Below, one piece after another: positions 25,888 to 32,955 of a stretch of DNA of 46,055 bases (the stretch's first letter is position 1; every line of letters starts with the position of its first letter). Under the pieces are notes generated by a model, which did no database searches, was not told the DNA's origin, and saw only the letters and a list, made by a program, of their open reading frames with translations. A program made the translations under genes and the position numbers. Source of the DNA: PALSA-1355 sp041499515 (lineage in GTDB: Bacteria > Planctomycetota > Planctomycetia > Pirellulales > PALSA-1355); NCBI GenBank assembly GCA_041499515.1, contig JBGQKM010000006.1, forward strand, positions 1-46,055, read 5' to 3'.

Positions 25888-25914
25888 GTTTAGCTTTAAC
25901 TAAACAATTGTCAA
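25888..25914 (-). promoter_or_regulatory. TAC-module promoter with overlapping operator
   Basis: On the minus strand TTGACA (25909-25914) is followed by 16 nt and TAAACT, giving a near-consensus promoter only ~10-20 bp upstream of the toxin ATG. An 18-bp palindrome GTTTAG-CTTTAA-CTAAAC (25888-25905, 6-bp arms) overlaps the -10 region. This fits autorepression by the HigA-like antitoxin or the antitoxin-chaperone complex. Confidence 0.6.
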
Positions 25915-26001
25915 GAGGTCGATATGCGCCGAATGCCATGAACCGGCGACGATAAGTCTGTGTCAATCAGGCCATAATTGCAACAGAACAACCTACGGCC
26001 T

Positions 26002-26041
26002 GCGGGCCTCGTCCGGACGTCTAGTCCGGAGAGAGGCCCGC
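26002..26041. other. Strong hairpin overlapping the 5' end of the unusual tRNA
   Basis: GCGGGCCTC (26002-26010) pairs perfectly with GAGGCCCGC (26033-26041), and the inner TCCGGA (26012-26017) with TCCGGA (26025-26030), giving 9 + 6 bp around a 7-nt loop. Its 3' arm is the tRNA acceptor/D region, so the hairpin and the tRNA fold are mutually exclusive. It may be a terminator or a processing/recombination element; no U tract follows. Confidence 0.6.
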
Positions 26042-26119
26042 GTCTTGGTGGCGCAGGCGTCTTATAAACGCCCGTAGGGAGCAGTTCGCGCTGCCTGGGT
26101 TCAATTCCCCTTCTCTCCG
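26028..26119 (+). tRNA. Class II tRNA with a 9/3 acceptor/T-arm fold, anticodon UAU (allo-tRNA-like)
   Basis: Fold by hand: acceptor 26028-26036 with 26110-26118, 9 bp including one G-U; T stem GGG (26097-26099)/CCC (26107-26109), only 3 bp, with the canonical T loop TTCAATT. Anticodon stem GGCGT/ACGCC (26056-26060/26068-26072) around CTTATAA gives anticodon UAU. The D arm is 3-4 bp (26039-26054) and the loop contains GG. A 24-nt variable region (26073-26096) forms a GCAG/CTGC stem, so it is class II. The discriminator is G (26119); CTA, not CCA, follows, so the CCA would be added afterwards. A standard 7/5 fold leaves two mismatched pairs in the T stem. Identity is uncertain: UAU would read AUA, but the long arm and G73 are serine-like. 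Confidence 0.65.
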
Positions 26120-26125
26120 CTAGTC

Positions 26126-26263
26126 CTACTTGGACTCACGCCTAGCGGCCTTGGCAAGCCTGTCCCGCATCCATTCGGACACGGACACTCCAGCCCGTTT
26201 CGCGGCACGCGCATACTCCGCGCGTTCGGAGTCCGAAAGCGGCTTTTGCTATGTTCGCGGCAT
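26126..26263 (-). pseudogene. Small RHH-like protein gene interrupted by an in-frame TAG
   Basis: Read from ATG 26263: M-P-R-T, then TAG, then in the same frame QKPLSDSERAEYARAAKRAG, VSVSEWMRDRL, AKAARRESK and a TAG stop. The 40 residues after the internal stop look like genuine protein, with the SxSEWxRxxL pattern of small ribbon-helix-helix-like or mobilisation/antitoxin proteins. The internal stop may be a point mutation (for example from AAG or CAG) or be read through. It is adjacent to the unusual tRNA but that tRNA's UAU anticodon cannot read UAG. Confidence 0.5.
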
Positions 26264-26403
26264 ACTACAATTATTGTTGGCAGACCCGCAAGCCGGGCAA
26301 GTCTGGCATGAAGCGGGGAACCGCCGCGATGATGAACAATCTGGCAGGGCATGTTTGGTCGTTCGACGAACTCTTTGAAGCCGTCTTGAATCCGCTACAA
26401 TAA
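26251..26403 (+). pseudogene. Possible C-terminal remnant of a transposase
   Basis: A 50-residue frame MFAAYYNYCWQTRKPGKSGM...KRGTAAMMNNLAGHVWSFDEL then FEAVLNPLQ. The YYNYxW-type segment and the final GHVWSFDELFEAV pattern resemble the end of IS1-like/ISNCY DDE transposases, but the catalytic domain is absent. The family name is tentative. It lies head to head with the RHH-like fragment and is immediately followed by a terminator, as for the right end of a degraded element. No terminal inverted repeats were seen. Confidence 0.35.
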
Positions 26404-26432
26404 AAAAACCCGCAGCGGTTACTGCGGGCTTT
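26402..26432. terminator. Rho-independent terminator, strongest on the minus strand
   Basis: CCCGCAG (26409-26415) and CTGCGGG (26422-26428) form a perfect 7-bp stem around CGGTTA. On the minus strand it is followed by seven U residues (plus-strand AAAAAAA at 26402-26408); on the plus strand by CTTTC. It closes the transposase-like frame from the plus side and blocks transcription from the minus side into the tRNA/TAC part. Confidence 0.75.
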
Positions 26433-26514
26433 CGCTCTGAGCCGTGAGGCCCATGCCGGTTTGTTGAATGCATGGTATGCCTCTCGGCTTTTCTTGTCAA
26501 CGGCGGGGTGCCTT

Positions 26515-27219
26515 ATGGATCAGTGGCGCATGACGGTGAACTCAAACGACAATCCGGTAGATATGATCGACAAGCCCTACTCGCTCAGGTGTCCCCACTG
26601 CGGCGCAAATTCCAATTTAAGTGTCGTCTCAACTCCGCGTTGGGCGCAGATCTGCCGTTATCGTTCAAAGAAGGTCATTGTGGGATTTCGTTGCGATGCA
26701 TGCCACGAACCAATCGCATTGAAATTTCGAACAAACGAAAATTTTGGAAGCGCGAGCGTGAAACTATCCGATGAATACGAGGAATTGGAAAGGCCAATCG
26801 AGACGTTTGAGTATCAGCACTTGCCCAAATCGGTTGGCGACGACTTTAGAGAAGCACTCGCGTGTTACTCGCACGGGTGCCTAAATGCAACCGCCGCGAT
26901 GTGTCGCAGAACGATTCAGAGTGCGGCGGAGTTTGTAGGCGTAACCGGCACGAGTAAGGTTCGTGCGCAGATTGCCGAAGCAAAAGATATCGGAAAAATT
27001 GACGACGAAACGTATTCGGCCCTGGAGCAAATTATTCTGACCGGCCATGACGGATCGCATCCCCATCTGCCAACAATCACTGAAAAACGCGCCGATATTC
27101 TCGTCGAAATCATGAAAGACGTGCTCTATCAGCTCATTGTTCGAACAAGTAAGATCGGGGCGGCCGCAAAGCTTCGCGAAGATGCCATCGACGAAAAAAG
27201 AGAAGCGAAGAAAGCTTGA
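26515..27219 (+). CDS. DUF4145-domain protein with zinc ribbon
   Basis: A 234-residue protein. An N-terminal zinc ribbon C26/C29...C60/C63 (CPHCG, CDAC) is followed by a helical domain (residues ~105-210) that fits DUF4145: LPKSVGDDFREALACYSHGCLNATAAMCRRTIQSAAEFV, then ILTGHDGSHPHLPTITEKRADILVEIMKDVLYQLIV. Such domains occur in restriction/defence loci and mobile regions; its function is not established. Codon use is less GC-biased than the flanking housekeeping genes. The start at 26515 is chosen over the TTG-type start at 26461; ATG 26530 is also possible. Confidence 0.75.
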   Translation: MDQWRMTVNSNDNPVDMIDKPYSLRCPHCGANSNLSVVSTPRWAQICRYRSKKVIVGFRCDACHEPIALKFRTNENFGSASVKLSDEYEELERPIETFEYQHLPKSVGDDFREALACYSHGCLNATAAMCRRTIQSAAEFVGVTGTSKVRAQIAEAKDIGKIDDETYSALEQIILTGHDGSHPHLPTITEKRADILVEIMKDVLYQLIVRTSKIGAAAKLREDAIDEKREAKKA

Positions 27220-27265
27220 CCGTTCGTTTGCCCAAGACTCCGCCTCCTCTGCTAGAATCGTGGGC

Positions 27266-27427
27266 ATGAGATACCTGTCAAAACTTCCGCGCGCCGTGGT
27301 GTGGGTCATTGCCGTCATAGCTGTATTCGCGGCTATCGCCACGTGTGACTCATTGTCTGTCAAGTGGGCACTAGAGCGCGCCGCCGAAAACGCAGACCAC
27401 AAATCGGCCCATACGGTTTTTCCCTAA
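27266..27427 (+). CDS. Small membrane protein, unknown
   Basis: A 53-residue frame: basic MRYLSKLPRA, one hydrophobic helix VVWVIAVIAVFAAIATC, and a charged, likely soluble tail. It begins 46 bp after the DUF4145 gene. No family recognised. The frame is open upstream to 27137 but overlaps the DUF4145 gene there. Weak call. Confidence 0.4.
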   Translation: MRYLSKLPRAVVWVIAVIAVFAAIATCDSLSVKWALERAAENADHKSAHTVFP

Positions 27428-27536
27428 CAACGCGCCAAACTGTGTTACTGCCTCGTGTCGGAGGCGCGGCCAAAACTCGGCCAGAGGGCCGCGTCGGCCC
27501 GCTCATTTTTCCGGATGCTACGTGCCCTCGGCCGGA

Positions 27537-28853
27537 TCAGGCGGCCGTTCGGCGCCCGCGCGACGTGTTTTCCTGTCGTGCCACCAAGGCGTCCAGCAAA
27601 TCGGCGGTGCGCCGGGCGGCGCCCAACTGCGAGGCCACCACGCGCTGCGCCCGCGCCCCAAGATCCTGGGCAAACGCGGGTTCTTCCAGGCAGCGGCGCA
27701 CGAAAGCCGTGAGCTCGGCCTGGTCGTGCACCACCGTGGCCCCTTGGGCCCCGAGTAGGGCCGCCACGACGTCGCGAAAATTGCGCGTGCGGGGTCCGAA
27801 CGAAACGGCGCAGCCGTACGCGGCCGGCTCGATCATGTTCTGTCCGTTGCGCTTGCCCATGCTGCCGCCGACATACGCGATCTGGGCCGTGCCCCACCAG
27901 GCTCCCAGTTCGCCTACGCGATCGACCAACAGCACGCGTGCGCCCGTCTCGGCCGGGTCGGCGTCCAGTTGGCTGCGTCGCTGCCAGGCCAGCCCGCTGG
28001 CGTCCAGCATGCGGGCCACTTCGGCGAAACGCTCTGGATGCCGGGGCACGATCACCAGCCGCAGATCCGGGCGTTCGGCCGCCAAATCTCGGAAGGTGGC
28101 CAGCGCCATGCTCTCCTCGGGATCCTGCGTGCTGCCGGCCAGAAAGATCGTGTCGCTGGGGCCGAAGCCGGCGAGTTGCCGCAAGCGGGCGGTCGCCGGG
28201 TTGTTACGATCGGTTTGTGCTCCGTCGAACTTCAGCGATCCGGCGACATAGACGATTTCGCTCGACGCGCCAAGTTCCAAGAAGCGATCGGCATCGCGCG
28301 GATTCTGTGTGGCGATCAGGTCGAGCCTGGCCAGCATGAGGCGAACCAGCGGGCGAAAGCGGCGGTAACCCCGAAAGCTTCGATCGCTCAAACGGCCATT
28401 GACGATCGCCACCTTGGCCCCCGCGCGGCGCGCGGCGGCGATCAGATTGGGCCACAGCTCCAGTTCGGCCAGAACCAGCAGCGACGGCCGAATGCGCCGC
28501 ACCGCGCGGCGCACCGCCCAACTGAAATCCAACGGGCAGTAAAACACCGCGTGCTGGCCATAACGCGACCTGGCCAGCATGTAGCCGGTGAGCGTGGTCG
28601 TCGAGACGGCGATGTCCCAATCCGGATGGCGGGCTTTGATTTCGGCCACCAGCGGAGCGATCAGGCTGACTTCGCCCATGCTCACCGCATGCAGCCAGGC
28701 GCACGGGGCGTTGGAAGCACGTCGGGGAACCTGGCCCCAGAGTTTCTGCGCCAGCCCCTGGCGATACTTTCCTTTTCGCACGGCCCCGACCAGCAGCCAC
28801 GGCGCGCCGACCACCAGCAGCACCGCGTAGACCAGGTTGAGCAAGTAGGCCAT
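27537..28853 (-). CDS. waaA: 3-deoxy-D-manno-octulosonic acid (Kdo) transferase
   Basis: A 438-residue GT30 glycosyltransferase that transfers Kdo to lipid A precursor. N-terminal membrane anchor (MAYLLNLVYAVLLVVGAPWLL), then HAVSMGE with the catalytic glutamate E61, and the LELWPN, VNGRLSDRSFRGYRRF, and AGSTQDPEE segments. AAAGGAG 10 nt before ATG 28853 supports the start. It shows that the organism makes a Kdo-containing outer-membrane lipid. secA ends 74 bp upstream and is transcribed in the same direction. Confidence 0.95.
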   Translation of the reverse strand: MAYLLNLVYAVLLVVGAPWLLVGAVRKGKYRQGLAQKLWGQVPRRASNAPCAWLHAVSMGEVSLIAPLVAEIKARHPDWDIAVSTTTLTGYMLARSRYGQHAVFYCPLDFSWAVRRAVRRIRPSLLVLAELELWPNLIAAARRAGAKVAIVNGRLSDRSFRGYRRFRPLVRLMLARLDLIATQNPRDADRFLELGASSEIVYVAGSLKFDGAQTDRNNPATARLRQLAGFGPSDTIFLAGSTQDPEESMALATFRDLAAERPDLRLVIVPRHPERFAEVARMLDASGLAWQRRSQLDADPAETGARVLLVDRVGELGAWWGTAQIAYVGGSMGKRNGQNMIEPAAYGCAVSFGPRTRNFRDVVAALLGAQGATVVHDQAELTAFVRRCLEEPAFAQDLGARAQRVVASQLGAARRTADLLDALVARQENTSRGRRTAA

Positions 28854-28927
28854 GGCCCGGGACTCCTTTCCCAGCCGCAAAGTATTCGAGCTTGATCCGG
28901 GTCGCGCCGGGCGCCGAATGTTCGGGC

Positions 28928-31900
28928 TCAGGCGGCCGCCGTGCCGCCGTTTTTGCGCATGCAGCAGTTTTTGAATTTCTTGCCGCTACCGCAGGGGCAA
29001 GGTTCGTTGCGGCCCACGCGCTGGCCGCGATTGCGGATCGGTTCTTGTTTTCTGTCGACTTGGGTGCCGTCGATCGCGGCCTGTTGTTGGCCGGCGATAT
29101 CGGAGGCCGAGGGAGCCTCTTCGTGAATCGCTTCGCTTTCGACCCAGGGAGATCCGGCCGACTCGTCGAGTTGTTCCATGCGGAAGATCAAATCGGTCAC
29201 GCGTTCGGCCACCGAGCCCCACATCAACTCGAACGTCCGCATGCCCTCGCGCTTGTACTCGACCTTGGGATCGACCTGGGCATAGCCGCGCAGCCCGACG
29301 CTGGAGCGCAAGTGGTCCATCGCCAGCAGGTGGTCCTTCCAGGCGGTGTCCAGGATTTGCAGCACCAGCGAGCGTTCCATCCGCCGCATTTCGGGCCGGA
29401 AGCGATCTTCGACCGCCATTTCCAGCCGTCGCTCGAGCTGATCGCGATCGAGCCGCGCCAGTTTTTCGGCCGGCAGTTCGCAGTGCAGACTTTGGCGCAG
29501 CCAATCCGACAACGAAGCCAACGCGCCGTTGCCGCTTGTGGCGCCGGCGGCGTCGAACATGGTGTCGACGCGGCGGTGCACTTCGTCCAAGGCGGCATTG
29601 GCCTGTTGTTGCAACGCCCGGCTATGCTCGACCAACAGGCCGCGAATCTCCTCGCGCTGCCGGCTCTTCAACTCCTCGACGTCCAGGTCGACCGCAAACC
29701 GTTCGCGCGCCCAGGCCGCCAGCGAGTCGCGGTCGACCCGCTTGTGGCCGCCTGAGTCTTCGCTGGTGAAGTGCGCCAGCCCGGCCAGCACCGGATATTC
29801 AGTTTCGCGCTCTTCGTACGCCTGGGCCGCTTTGCCGCGGATCAGCCGTTTGAACGCTTCGACGTCGAGTCCGCTGATTTCGGCCGGACTCAGCGCGATG
29901 CCGAATTTATAATGCACCCAGGCGCCGGCCGTCTTACGGCCAAAGTCTTCGTCCAGGAAGCGTTCCCCTTCGCTCAAGTCGAGTGCCTCGACCGACGCGC
30001 GGGCCCGTTCGAGCACCATTTCGGCGATGGCATCTCGCTCGACCTTTTTCAGATCGCGATCGCGGATGTTCAGCTTCCAGCGGGTATTGAGCTGTTTGGC
30101 CAGCGCCTCGTAGTTCCATTCGTGCGGATCTTCTTCCGCGGGCAGGTTCTCCTCGATGGCGTCGATCACCTGGCCTTCGGCCATCCGCGCGGCTTCGTCT
30201 CGGGCAAAACGCGCGGCACTCTGGAAATCGAGGTTGCGAAAATCGCGGGACTCCAGTTCAACGGTCAACTGGCTGCTGGCCCAGCCGGCAAACGTATCGG
30301 TGCCGTAATCCTTGGCCAGAAATTCGTCGAGGTGCTGGTCGACCTGGGCGTTGATCATGTCCAGGATCAACAGTTTGCAGTTGGCGCCGTCCAGGATGCG
30401 CTGGCGATAGCCGTAGACGCGCTTGCGCTGTTCGTCCATGACCTCGTCGTATTCCAGCAGGTTTTTGCGGACTTCGAAGTTGCGTTCTTCGACTTTCTTC
30501 TGGGCCCCCTCGACGCGGCGGCTGACCATGCGGCTGGTGATCGCTTCGCCTTCCTGAATGCCCAGGCGGGTCCAGATGTTCTTCACCCATTCGCCGGCGA
30601 AGATTCGCATCAAGTCGTCTTCCAACGACAGGTAGAACCGGCTGCTGCCCGGATCGCCCTGGCGACCGCAGCGGCCGCGCAATTGCAAGTCGATGCGGCG
30701 GGCTTCGTGGCGTTCGGTGCCGATGATGTGCAGGCCCTGGAGGGTACGCACTTCCTGGCCCTCGGCCTTCATTTTTTCGCGCTCTTCGATTTGTTTGACC
30801 AGCGCGATCCACTCCTCTTGCGGCACGTCGAGGCGCGTGGCGTATTTGTCTTGCAGCAGAGCCCAAGCCATCGTTTCGGCGTTGCCGCCCAGGATGATGT
30901 CGGTGCCGCGGCCGGCCATGTTGGTGGCGATGGTCACGGCGTTCTTGCGGCCGGCCTGGGCCACGATCTCGGCCTCGCGCTTGTGGTGCTTGGCGTTGAG
31001 CACTTCGTGCTTGATGCCCCGCTTGTCGAGCAGGGCCGAGAGCCGTTCGCTCTTTTCGATCGATACCGTGCCGACCAGCACCGGCCGGCCGTGCTTCTGC
31101 ACCTCCACGATTTCGCCGCGTGGAATCGTCTCGCGCTGCTTGTTCTCGCGAAGCTGGATCTCGATCGCCGTTTCGTCTTCCTTGAGGATCGTGCCGACGT
31201 GCTCGACGCGGTCCTTCGATCGCACCACGTCCCAGCGGTGCAATTGCTCGATTTCCTCGGCGATGGCGTTGAACTTTTCACGCTCGGTGCGATAGATCAC
31301 GTCCGGATGGTTGTCGCGTTGCAGCGGGCGGTTGGTGGGGACCGTGATCACGTCCAGCTTGTAGATCTTCCAGAATTCCGAGGCCTCGGTCATGGCCGTG
31401 CCGGTCATGCCGCAGATCTTTTCATACAGTTTGAAGAAATTTTGCAGGGTGATCGTGGCCAGCGTCTGGTTCTCTTCCTTGACCTTCACGCCCTCCTTGG
31501 CCTCGCACGCCTGGTGCAGTCCGTCGCTCCAGTTGCGGCCCGGCATCAGTCGGCCGGTAAACTCGTCGACGATGATGATTTCGCCGTCCATCACGACATA
31601 ATTCACGTCCAGCTTGTAGAGATGATGGGCCTTCAGGGCGTTGTCGATCAGGTGCGGCCATTCCATGTGGCCCGAGGTGTAGAAGCTCTCCACCCCGGCC
31701 AGCTTTTCCGCCGCCCGCACCCCCTCGTCGGTCAGGTGCACGGTGTGTTCTTTCTCCTTGATCTCGAAGTGCACGTCCTTCTGCAATTGTCGCGCGAGCT
31801 TATCGGCCTTGCCATAGCGGGTCACGTCGTCGTGGGCCGGGCCGGCAATGATCAGCGGCGTGCGGGCTTCGTCGATCAGGATGTTGTCGACTTCGTCGAT

Positions 31901-32611
31901 GATCGCATAGTACAACCGGCCCTGGGCTTGCTGCATGTGCTTGGGAAAGTGCTCGTCGTCGTCGCGGGCCGCTGGGCGCATGTTGTCGCGCAGATAGTCG
32001 AAGCCGAATTCGTTATTCGTCCCGTAGGTAATGTCGCAGGCATACGACTGTTGGCGTTCGCCCGAATCCATGCCGCTCTGGATGCTACCGACCGTCATGC
32101 CCAGGCCGATGTAGATCGGGCCCATCCATTCCATGTCGCGGCGGGCCAGATAGTCGTTGACCGTCACGACGTGCACTCCGCGGCCGGCCAGGGCGTTGAG
32201 ATAGGCCGGCAGCGTGGCCACCAGGGTTTTGCCTTCGCCGGTCACCATTTCGGCGATGTCGCCGCCGTGCAGAATCATGCCGCCCATGAGCTGGACGTCG
32301 TAGTGCCGCATGCCCAGGTGGCGGCGTCCACTCTCGCGACAGGCGGCAAAAGCTTCGACCAGCAGGTCGTCGAGCGTCTCGCCGGCGGCCAGCCGCTGGC
32401 GAAACAGCACGGTCTGAGCCTTGAGTTGCTCGTCGCTGAGGGCCTGGAATTTTGGCTCGCAGGCGTTGATCGCGTCGACCTTCGGCTGTAACTTCTTGAT
32501 ATATCGGGCATTGGACGATCCGAACAGCGACGTGATCCCGCGCTCGAAGCCGGTGGCCAGAGTCGTGAAGAAGCTGCCGATGGTTTCCCAGATACTTTCC
32601 AACAGTTCCAT
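28928..32611 (-). CDS. secA: Protein translocase ATPase SecA, extended form
   Basis: Motor ATPase of the Sec pathway, 1227 residues against ~800-900 in most bacteria. Seen: Walker A GEGKT (125-129), DEVD (239-242), TNMAGRGTDI in motif V, WKDHLLAMDHLRSSVGLRGYAQ in the scaffold helix, and a C-terminal zinc-binding CPCGSGKKFKNCC (1205-1217). Two extensions explain the length: about 50 residues inserted in NBD2 (~459-507), and an enlarged helical-wing region (~831-1075) with four similar modules where E. coli has one. It follows a predicted promoter at 32.73 kb and lies divergent to the PhnP-like gene. Confidence 0.97.
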   Translation of the reverse strand: MELLESIWETIGSFFTTLATGFERGITSLFGSSNARYIKKLQPKVDAINACEPKFQALSDEQLKAQTVLFRQRLAAGETLDDLLVEAFAACRESGRRHLGMRHYDVQLMGGMILHGGDIAEMVTGEGKTLVATLPAYLNALAGRGVHVVTVNDYLARRDMEWMGPIYIGLGMTVGSIQSGMDSGERQQSYACDITYGTNNEFGFDYLRDNMRPAARDDDEHFPKHMQQAQGRLYYAIIDEVDNILIDEARTPLIIAGPAHDDVTRYGKADKLARQLQKDVHFEIKEKEHTVHLTDEGVRAAEKLAGVESFYTSGHMEWPHLIDNALKAHHLYKLDVNYVVMDGEIIIVDEFTGRLMPGRNWSDGLHQACEAKEGVKVKEENQTLATITLQNFFKLYEKICGMTGTAMTEASEFWKIYKLDVITVPTNRPLQRDNHPDVIYRTEREKFNAIAEEIEQLHRWDVVRSKDRVEHVGTILKEDETAIEIQLRENKQRETIPRGEIVEVQKHGRPVLVGTVSIEKSERLSALLDKRGIKHEVLNAKHHKREAEIVAQAGRKNAVTIATNMAGRGTDIILGGNAETMAWALLQDKYATRLDVPQEEWIALVKQIEEREKMKAEGQEVRTLQGLHIIGTERHEARRIDLQLRGRCGRQGDPGSSRFYLSLEDDLMRIFAGEWVKNIWTRLGIQEGEAITSRMVSRRVEGAQKKVEERNFEVRKNLLEYDEVMDEQRKRVYGYRQRILDGANCKLLILDMINAQVDQHLDEFLAKDYGTDTFAGWASSQLTVELESRDFRNLDFQSAARFARDEAARMAEGQVIDAIEENLPAEEDPHEWNYEALAKQLNTRWKLNIRDRDLKKVERDAIAEMVLERARASVEALDLSEGERFLDEDFGRKTAGAWVHYKFGIALSPAEISGLDVEAFKRLIRGKAAQAYEERETEYPVLAGLAHFTSEDSGGHKRVDRDSLAAWARERFAVDLDVEELKSRQREEIRGLLVEHSRALQQQANAALDEVHRRVDTMFDAAGATSGNGALASLSDWLRQSLHCELPAEKLARLDRDQLERRLEMAVEDRFRPEMRRMERSLVLQILDTAWKDHLLAMDHLRSSVGLRGYAQVDPKVEYKREGMRTFELMWGSVAERVTDLIFRMEQLDESAGSPWVESEAIHEEAPSASDIAGQQQAAIDGTQVDRKQEPIRNRGQRVGRNEPCPCGSGKKFKNCCMRKNGGTAAA

Positions 32612-32728
32612 AAATGACGGGACCCGATTGTTCGCGAGTTGATGGGAATCGCGCTCGTCCGGCGGCGCGAAATCGCTGCTGCAAAAGCGAGCGAAAGTCA
32701 GGAAGGCGCAAGATGTACCAGCACCATA

Positions 32729-32757
32729 ATTTATAACGATTTTTACGAAGGGTCAAT
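32729..32757 (-). promoter_or_regulatory. Predicted secA promoter and divergent upstream region
   Basis: On the minus strand TTGACC (32752-32757), 17-bp spacer, TAAATT (32729-32734) gives a sigma70-like promoter with a leader of about 110 nt to the secA start. An AT-rich patch stands out in an otherwise GC-rich 344-bp divergent interval (32612-32955). Nothing else recognisable was seen in the rest of that interval, which carries the PhnP-like gene's upstream region. Confidence 0.5.
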
Positions 32758-32955
32758 AACGGTTGTTCGCCGCCAGCGGCCTCGGGCGAGCCTTGTTTTG
32801 TGAGAAGTCGGCCGCGGCAGGCCGGTTTCCCCTCACAGGGTCTGGCGGCCCAAACCGAACCCCGCCAAACCGTTCTGACTTGCCGGCAGGTTCCTCACAC
32901 CCACGCACGAGCAGTTTTGAGCAAAACGGTCATTACTTCCGACATACGGGGCCAG

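Noticed and set aside
26056..26072. The unusual tRNA as an amber suppressor for the interrupted RHH-like gene.
   Set aside because: The anticodon loop CTTATAA gives UAU, which pairs with AUA and cannot read UAG; no alternative stem register gives CUA.
26001..26119. A conventional 7/5 tRNA fold for the same locus.
   Set aside because: It leaves two non-pairing positions in the T stem (C-T and T-C) that the 9/3 fold resolves with one G-C and one G-U pair in the acceptor; kept as an alternative in the evidence.
29771..32491. A 906-codon open frame on the plus strand opposite secA (and similar long frames opposite nuoL, nuoF and nuoG).
   Set aside because: These are GC-rich codon-bias shadows: arginine/histidine/glutamine-rich with no recognisable domain, while the minus-strand frames match whole known families.
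32612..32756. A leader open frame before secA, considered as a SecM-like arrest peptide.
   Set aside because: The predicted promoter lies inside it, so most of the frame would not be transcribed, it starts with TTG, and no SecM arrest pattern is present.
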